Below, piece after piece: positions 15,667-19,520 of a stretch of 19,520 nt of DNA. This DNA comes from JAICTV01 sp035634055 (GTDB lineage: Bacteria; Planctomycetota; Phycisphaerae; Tepidisphaerales; Tepidisphaeraceae). How positions within the stretch are numbered: position 1 is the first letter of the stretch; each line of letters begins with the position of its first letter. The DNA lies in the NCBI GenBank assembly GCA_035634055.1, contig DASQDR010000139.1, forward strand, positions 1-19,520. Reading direction: 5' to 3'. The translations under genes were made by a program, and so were the position numbers. The notes beneath the pieces are model-generated. The model was not told the DNA's origin, ran no database searches, and saw only the letters and a list, made by a program, of their open reading frames with translations.

Positions 15667-15903
15667 GCGGGGTAGTGTAGCGGCAGGACTTTGAGCGCCG
15701 CGAGCTTGCCCGACTGCCGCCCTCATCCGCCAAGCCGCTTGCGCGGGATCTCGGCGCGCCGATGCCCCTTCACCAGCCCGAGATCTCTCGCGAGTACGCT
15801 TCGGGATGACACCACTGGCGGTCGCCTGCCGCCGCTGCCGCCGGTCGCCGTCCGCCGGTCGCCCTTGTGGGTGCTGAGGGGGTCAAGCGGAGCAGCCTTG
15901 CGA
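15667..15903. other. Intergenic gap with inverted repeats and a possible interspersed element
   Basis: No gene is supported here. GATCTCGG (15747-15754) pairs with CCGAGATC (15778-15785). Inside lies the 12-base palindrome TCGGCGCGCCGA (15751-15762), and nearby CTCGCGAG (15787-15794). The stretch ending TTCGGGATGACACC resembles the CGCTCGGGATGACA-type intergenic repeat I recall from many high-GC genomes; that is memory, not a search result. The remainder is C/G-rich with no clear promoter. Confidence 0.45.
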
Positions 15904-16770
15904 CTACGGGTGCGTGTCGCCCCTGGTCGGGTGCTCCGGCACGCGCACGTGGACCTTGCCGTCGCGGATGACGACGTCGAACGCGCGCACCGGCTCCTTC
16001 GCCGGGCCGCCGCAGGCTTCGCCGGTCTTAAGATCGAAACACGACCCGTGCCAGGGGCAGATCACGCGCGGCCCGTCGCCGTTGTCAGTCGCGGGCTCAA
16101 GGCGACCCTCGCTCAGCGGGCCGTAGCGGTGGGTGCAGAATTCCTGCACGGCGTACACCTGCCCGCCCACTTTCACGATCGTCATGACGACGCCGTTCAC
16201 TTCCGCGCGGAGCGTTTGCCCGTCGTGAAGGTCCGCCTCGTCCGCCACGATGATCTCACCGTCGCCCGCGCCGCGCGCGTCCGGCTCGATCGTCTCCCGC
16301 GGCGCGTCCTGTTGTCGCCGGTGCCGGCCGACGCCGATTCCGTCGTCGTACACCAGCCGCCCGCCGAGGTACCCGCTGAACGACAGCACCGCGATCGCCA
16401 GCAGCGACAGCGCGAAGGCAACACCGCTCGGCCGCGCGTCGTCCAGGTGCGGGCGGCGGAGCAGGAGGTTCGCGGCGTAGAGCGCGACGACCACGAGGTT
16501 GAGGATCATGTGGAGCGTCGCCGTCCGCCGGCCCGGGTGATCGCGGCGGATGTCGGCGTAATCCGCCAGCCCCGCCGTCGCCGCCAGCAGCGCCGTCACC
16601 ACGCCCGCCGCCATGGCGTAGTAGGACGGTCGCACCAACGTTCCCGATGCGCGAAACATCTCGGCCGCGTCCAGCACCAGGCTGACCGCGAACAACGCGA
16701 TCGGCAGGTGCACCAGCATCGGGTGCAGCGGGTGCCCGAGGGGGCGGCCTTGGAGGAGGTGACGGAGCAT
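15904..16770 (-). CDS. DUF2231 membrane protein fused to a Rieske [2Fe-2S] ferredoxin-like domain
   Basis: 288 residues from ATG 16770. Residues 1-140 are a DUF2231 four-helix membrane domain opening LLQGRPLGHPLHPMLVHLP, with helices near 18-38, 50-68, 85-103 and 117-137. Residues about 172-280 are a Rieske domain with CTH (Cys212, His214) and CPWH (Cys238, His241), the four ligands of the 2Fe-2S cluster. On a four-helix topology both ends would lie in the cytoplasm, placing the cluster there; the Rieske part resembles small nitrite-reductase/dioxygenase ferredoxins. A role in electron transfer to or from the membrane is inferred; the partner is unknown. No Shine-Dalgarno sequence is visible; the upstream DNA is a heptamer repeat. 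The gene follows a DUF2231 paralogue on the same strand. Confidence 0.9.
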   Translation of the reverse strand: MLRHLLQGRPLGHPLHPMLVHLPIALFAVSLVLDAAEMFRASGTLVRPSYYAMAAGVVTALLAATAGLADYADIRRDHPGRRTATLHMILNLVVVALYAANLLLRRPHLDDARPSGVAFALSLLAIAVLSFSGYLGGRLVYDDGIGVGRHRRQQDAPRETIEPDARGAGDGEIIVADEADLHDGQTLRAEVNGVVMTIVKVGGQVYAVQEFCTHRYGPLSEGRLEPATDNGDGPRVICPWHGSCFDLKTGEACGGPAKEPVRAFDVVIRDGKVHVRVPEHPTRGDTHP

Positions 16771-16780
16771 GGGGGGATGA

Positions 16781-16822
16781 ATGGCTAGTGGTCAGTGGCT
16801 AGTCGTTAGTGGTTGGTCGATG
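16781..16822. repeat. Degenerate heptameric tandem repeat (GTGGTCA family)
   Basis: Six 7-base units in register, such as GTGGTCA, GTGGCTA and GTGGTTG, fill the gap between the two DUF2231 genes. It shares TAGTGGTCAGTGG with the array at 9944-9971, about 6.8 kb away. It replaces the position where a ribosome site for the gene starting at 16770 would be expected. Confidence 0.8.
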
Positions 16823-16825
16823 ACG

Positions 16826-17350
16826 TTACTTCTCCTCCGGGAGATGCGCGTGGCCTTCTTCGGCGGTGGCGCGCCAGCGCTTCTTGCTGAAGCGCGCGAC
16901 GCTGGCGCCGTGCTCGAAGACCATGCGGCCGCCGAGGTAGCCGGAGACGAGGACCAGGGCGTTGCCGGCCGCGCACAGCAGCAGTGGGGCGGTCGCGACG
17001 ACCGGGGCGCTTAATCCCTGGCCGAGTCGCAGCGCGGCGCTGGTGGCCATGGCGGCGGTCGCGGCGAGGTTCAGCGCCATGTGCCACGCGCCCAGCCGGT
17101 GGCCTGGCTTGCCCTTCTTGATCTCCCACCAATCGGCCAGCCCCGCCGGGATGGCGATGAGCGCGCCCGCCAAGCCGACGCACGCGCACCAGAAGGCCAG
17201 GCGGACGGCGGCGTTGTTCCCGCCGTCGGCCGCGCGCGAGACCAGGTCGAACATTAGCGCCGCCGGCCAGAGCCCCGCCGGCACGTGCACCAGCGCCGGG
17301 TGCAGCGGGTGGCCGAGCCACTTGCCTTGTAGGAGTTGCTTGGGCGACAT
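16826..17350 (-). CDS. DUF2231 integral membrane protein
   Basis: 174 residues from ATG 17350, chosen because its start (MSPKQLLQGKWLGHPLHP) aligns with that of the neighbouring paralogue; ATG 17365 is a possible earlier start. Four transmembrane helices are seen near 20-40, 55-75, 88-106 and 114-137, with the shared motifs GHPLHPxLVHxP, AGLADWWEI and SGYLGGRMVFEHG. A short charged tail (KKRWRATAEEGHAHLPEE) follows. It lacks the Rieske domain of the downstream gene. DUF2231 members are of uncertain function; the conserved His residues suggest heme or metal binding, as in some predicted membrane electron-transfer proteins. The pair is probably one transcription unit and could form a heterodimer. 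It is divergent from the NamZ-like gene. Confidence 0.88.
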   Translation of the reverse strand: MSPKQLLQGKWLGHPLHPALVHVPAGLWPAALMFDLVSRAADGGNNAAVRLAFWCACVGLAGALIAIPAGLADWWEIKKGKPGHRLGAWHMALNLAATAAMATSAALRLGQGLSAPVVATAPLLLCAAGNALVLVSGYLGGRMVFEHGASVARFSKKRWRATAEEGHAHLPEEK

Positions 17351-17440
17351 GAACCCGCTCAGCATGCGGTGGCCGAGGAGGAACGGACAACCCGCAATAA
17401 CGGTGGGGCGGCGGGCGGTGGGCCGCACGCATCGCGCGCT

Positions 17441-17459
17441 GCGCGCACCCTGTGCGCGC
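17441..17459. other. GC-rich inverted repeat between divergent genes
   Basis: GCGCGCAC and GTGCGCGC pair perfectly around CCT in the 137-base gap between the DUF2231 gene (minus) and the NamZ-like gene (plus). It may be a regulatory site or a by-product of the alternating GC tract. No convincing -35/-10 pair is visible in the gap. Confidence 0.3.
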
Positions 17460-17487
17460 GCGGATCGCGCCAGGTATGCTGTCGCGC

Positions 17488-18849
17488 ATGAACCGATCCG
17501 TCTGGCGGCCCGTCTGGCGGCCCGTCGCCCCGTTGCTCCTGCTCGCGCTGATGACCGCCGCCGCCCTCGCTGCGGATGCCCCCGCGCCCGTCGCCGCTTC
17601 AACGCCAACCAACTCGCCCGCGCCGGTCCGCTTCGGCATCGACGTTCTCCAGGACACCCGGTTCGCCGCGCTGCGCGGCAAGCGCGTCGCGCTGGTCGCC
17701 AACCCCGCCAGCGTCGACGGCAACCTTCGCGCCACGTCCGACGTGTTGGCCGGCGCGAGGGAGGTGCGGCTGGTCGCGCTGTTCGGCCCCGAGCACGGCA
17801 TCTACGGCAACGCCTACGCCGGCGACGACGTGGCCGACCAGGTGGACCCGCGCACCGGCCGCACGCTTTACTCCCTTTACGGCAAGACCGCGCGCCCGAC
17901 CACGCGGATGGTGCGCGGGCTGGACGCGATCGTCTTCGACCTCCAGGACATCGGCTGCCGCTCCTACACCTACATCGCCACGATGAAGAACGTGCTCGCC
18001 GCCTGCGCGGAGCACGATCGCGAGTTCATCGTCCTCGATCGCCCCAACCCCCTCGGCGGGCAGCGCGTCGAGGGGCCGGGGTTGGTCAAGGGGTTCGAGT
18101 CCGGCGTCTCCAGCCTGCCGGTGCCGTACGTGCACGGCATGACCATGGGCGAGCTGGCGCGGCTGGTCCGCGACACGCAGTTCCCGCAGTTCAAGAAACT
18201 CACGATCGTGAAGATGACCGGCTGGACGCGCGAGATGACCTGGGCCCGGACCGGCCGCGAGTGGGTGCCGACCAGCCCGCACGTGCCGACCGCCGACGCC
18301 GTCGCGGCGTACGTCGCCACCGGGGTGCTCGGGGAGCTGTACGTGATCAACATCGGCGTCGGCTACACGCTGCCGTTCGAGATGGTGGGCGCGCCGTGGC
18401 TCGACGGCGAAGCCCTCGCCGCCGCGCTGCCGCCGCGGGCCGGGGTGGTCTTCCGCCCGGTCCATTTCAAGCCGTTCTACTCCACCTTCGCCGGGCAGGC
18501 GTGCCAGGGCGTGCAGCTCCACATCGACGCCGAGCGCGCCCCGAGCCTGGTGGAGATCAACTACGAGCTGCTGCACGCGCTGGGGGCCGCGCGGCTGTTC
18601 CCGCTGTCGGACGAGAAGGCCCGGCGCCTGGCGGAGGAGGCCGCGGAGGAAAAGGCGAAGAAGACCGGCAGGCCCGCGACCCGCCCGGTCAAGTGGGACG
18701 CCCGCACCCGCATGTTCGACAAGGTCAGCGGCAGCGACGAGCCGCGCGCCTGGCTGATGGAGGGAAAACCGCTGGCCGAGCTGTTCGCCAGGTGGAAGCG
18801 CGAGTGCGACGCGTTCCGCGAGGCCCGCAAGCCTTACTTGCTGTATTGA
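17488..18849 (+). CDS. Secreted DUF1343 protein, NamZ/YbbC-like exo-beta-N-acetylmuramidase (GH171)
   Basis: 453 residues from ATG 17488 (AGGT 12 bases upstream; ATG 17476 is an alternative). Residues 1-29 are a signal peptide ending ALAA, containing a duplicated WRPV. The DUF1343 core starts near 48 (FGIDVL) with conserved blocks LVANPASVD (69-77), LFGPEHGIYG (98-107, Glu102 a likely catalytic residue), DLQDIGCRSYTY (151-162), DRPNPLGG (184-191) and VPYVHGMTMGELA. B. subtilis NamZ (YbbC) of this family removes terminal MurNAc from peptidoglycan fragments. Here the protein is exported and probably recycles or scavenges cell-wall sugar. An insert rich in Glu, Ala and Lys (about residues 380-410) breaks the C-terminal domain. 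Activity is inferred from family only. Confidence 0.9.
   Translation: MNRSVWRPVWRPVAPLLLLALMTAAALAADAPAPVAASTPTNSPAPVRFGIDVLQDTRFAALRGKRVALVANPASVDGNLRATSDVLAGAREVRLVALFGPEHGIYGNAYAGDDVADQVDPRTGRTLYSLYGKTARPTTRMVRGLDAIVFDLQDIGCRSYTYIATMKNVLAACAEHDREFIVLDRPNPLGGQRVEGPGLVKGFESGVSSLPVPYVHGMTMGELARLVRDTQFPQFKKLTIVKMTGWTREMTWARTGREWVPTSPHVPTADAVAAYVATGVLGELYVINIGVGYTLPFEMVGAPWLDGEALAAALPPRAGVVFRPVHFKPFYSTFAGQACQGVQLHIDAERAPSLVEINYELLHALGAARLFPLSDEKARRLAEEAAEEKAKKTGRPATRPVKWDARTRMFDKVSGSDEPRAWLMEGKPLAELFARWKRECDAFREARKPYLLY
17500..17523. repeat. 12-bp direct tandem repeat within a signal peptide
   Basis: GTCTGGCGGCCC occurs twice in tandem without change and encodes VWRP-VWRP at the start of the NamZ-like protein. 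It is an in-frame duplication that lengthens the positively charged region of the signal peptide. Confidence 0.85.
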
Positions 18850-18945
18850 GCTTGAGGATTGAGGATTGGAACTTGAAAGGCGGCCCGACCGCCGCCGTTC
18901 AAGTCTTCAATCGTCAACCGCCAAGCCCCAACCGCCAATCGGCAC
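18845..18945. repeat. Two opposed heptamer arrays between convergent genes
   Basis: The left array (18845-18879) has 7-base units such as TTGAGGA, beginning inside the last codons of the NamZ-like gene. The right array (18897-18945) has seven units ending in CAA or close to it, such as TCTTCAA and CCGCCAA, which are the reverse complement pattern of the left one. Together they form an inverted pair. The array fills almost the entire gap before the deiodinase-like gene. Confidence 0.85.
18871..18904. terminator. Hairpin between convergent genes, possible bidirectional terminator
   Basis: ACTTGAA (18871-18877) pairs with TTCAAGT (18898-18904), then after one mismatch GGCGGC pairs with GCCGCC around a six-base loop: 13 pairs in all. 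It lies 22 bases after the plus-strand stop and about 50 bases past the minus-strand stop. There is no clear T-run on either side, so termination is plausible but not certain. Confidence 0.5.
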
Positions 18946-18956
18946 TCCCCGCCCTC

Positions 18957-19520
18957 CTACTCCTTCACCGCGGCGTCGATCCACCGCCGGATCGCGTACG
19001 GCTCGAACCAGTTCTGCCGGGCGGCGATCGTCCCGTCGCGGCCGATGACGATCGCGCTGTTGGGCCCCGCGCCGTAGGCGATGGCGGTGTCGTTGCCCAG
19101 GCTGTCGAGCAGGATCGGCACGGTGATCTTCAGCGCGTCGCGCGCCTGGGTCGCCAGCGCGCGCCGCGCGTCGGCGGAGCGCGGTTGCTCGACCGAGATG
19201 CTCTGGTCCTTGTTGCGGTCCACCTCCCACTCGCCCGCCGGGTGCGCCTCGCGGGCGTAGACGACCAGGAAGGTCGCGCGCGTGCCGTACTCGCCCCTGA
19301 GCTTCTCCATCGCCGCGGCGCGGTCGCGGAAGGCGGGGCAGGAGTAGGACCCGAACTCCAGCACGACCACCCGCCCCTTGAGCGATTCCAGCGTCACCAG
19401 CGAGCCGTCCAGCCTGCGCAGCGAGACCGGCGGGGCGGGCGAGCCAACGGCCGGGCCGGCGGGGATCTTTCCGTCGGACAACGTCGACGGATCCCGCTTC
19501 GCCCCCGCCCCCGCCCCCGC
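18957..19520 (-). CDS. Thioredoxin-fold redoxin, iodothyronine-deiodinase-like, Cys variant (5' partial)
   Basis: At least 187 residues. The frame stays open to the right edge, so the true start is outside the window; the TTG at 19481 is unlikely to be it. The visible N-terminal part is an Ala-Gly repeat, a probable linker after an export signal. The core has VVVLEFGSYSCPAFRDRAAA and FLVVYAREAHPAGEW. These match the hallmark deiodinase blocks FGSxTUPPF and EAHPxDGW, with Cys (TGC codon at 19338-19340) where vertebrate enzymes have selenocysteine. LLDSLGNDTAIAYGAGPNSAIVIGRDG is the typical redoxin C-terminal half. Bacterial members are of uncertain substrate; a peroxiredoxin-like or reductive dehalogenation role is possible. 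It is convergent with the NamZ-like gene. Confidence 0.87.
   Translation of the reverse strand, partial: AGAGAGAKRDPSTLSDGKIPAGPAVGSPAPPVSLRRLDGSLVTLESLKGRVVVLEFGSYSCPAFRDRAAAMEKLRGEYGTRATFLVVYAREAHPAGEWEVDRNKDQSISVEQPRSADARRALATQARDALKITVPILLDSLGNDTAIAYGAGPNSAIVIGRDGTIAARQNWFEPYAIRRWIDAAVKE
19500..19520. repeat. Hexanucleotide tandem repeat encoding Ala-Gly
   Basis: CGCCCC repeats about 3.5 times up to the right edge, in frame with the redoxin gene, giving alternating Ala and Gly on the minus strand. It probably continues beyond the window and could vary in length between strains. Confidence 0.75.

Noticed and set aside
13501..15675. A 724-codon plus-strand open frame over the GH42 gene
   Set aside because: Antisense to a full GH42 enzyme with catalytic Glu residues and zinc Cys cluster; no recognisable domain in the plus frame.
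17351..17608. N-terminal extension of the DUF2231 gene upstream of 17350
   Set aside because: The added 86 residues are Arg/Ala-rich shadow sequence, and the paralogue at 16770 begins right at the LLQG motif.
19479..19481. TTG as the start of the deiodinase-like gene
   Set aside because: The frame remains open to the window edge with an Ala-Gly linker, so the gene is better treated as 5' partial.

Overview
The window looks like a chromosomal segment of a high-GC planctomycete, most likely of the Phycisphaerae/Tepidisphaera type. This rests on three things: secreted proteins ending in VPEP...RRRR (PEP-CTERM) tails, an extracellular enzyme with dockerin-like calcium loops and a GYNxGxWNG beta-rich module, and a GFTLVELLVVIGIL prepilin-like protein. 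The lineage is inferred from these signatures; no rRNA or other phylogenetic marker is present.

Layout. Positions 1-5749 (minus strand): a prepilin-like protein (running off the left edge), a 1293-residue secreted GH13 alpha-amylase with PEP-CTERM, and a small orphan PEP-CTERM protein with its own intrinsic terminator. Positions 5750-6103: a divergent control region with sigma70-like promoters in both directions. Positions 6104-13494 (plus strand): a LacI-family regulator, a secreted neopullulanase-type GH13 enzyme, a sugar-binding protein fused to a MalF-type permease, and a MalG-type permease, probably an operon. Positions 13537-15666 (minus): a GH42 beta-galactosidase-type enzyme convergent with it. 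Positions 15904-17350 (minus): two DUF2231 membrane proteins, the downstream one fused to a Rieske [2Fe-2S] domain. Positions 17488-18849 (plus): a secreted DUF1343/NamZ-like (GH171) protein. Positions 18957 to the right edge (minus): a redoxin resembling iodothyronine deiodinase, with Cys at the Sec position, cut off at its 5' end.

How it fits together. Positions 826-13494 read as a starch/maltodextrin utilisation locus. The PEP-CTERM amylase would cut polymer outside the cell, the neopullulanase-like enzyme would trim oligomers in the periplasm, and the ABC importer would carry them in. Its ATPase is not in this window. The amylase and the small PEP-CTERM gene share a near-identical CG-centred motif (TTAACCGGTTAA and TTAATCGGTTTA) lying on or in their promoters, which suggests both are repressed by the neighbouring LacI protein.

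The most unusual structure is in the gaps between genes. At least four intergenic gaps hold degenerate tandem repeats with a strict 7-base period but different words. One runs exactly up to a start codon that has no Shine-Dalgarno sequence, one forms a 30-bp perfect palindrome between the two permease genes, and one forms two opposed arrays that fold into a hairpin between convergent genes.
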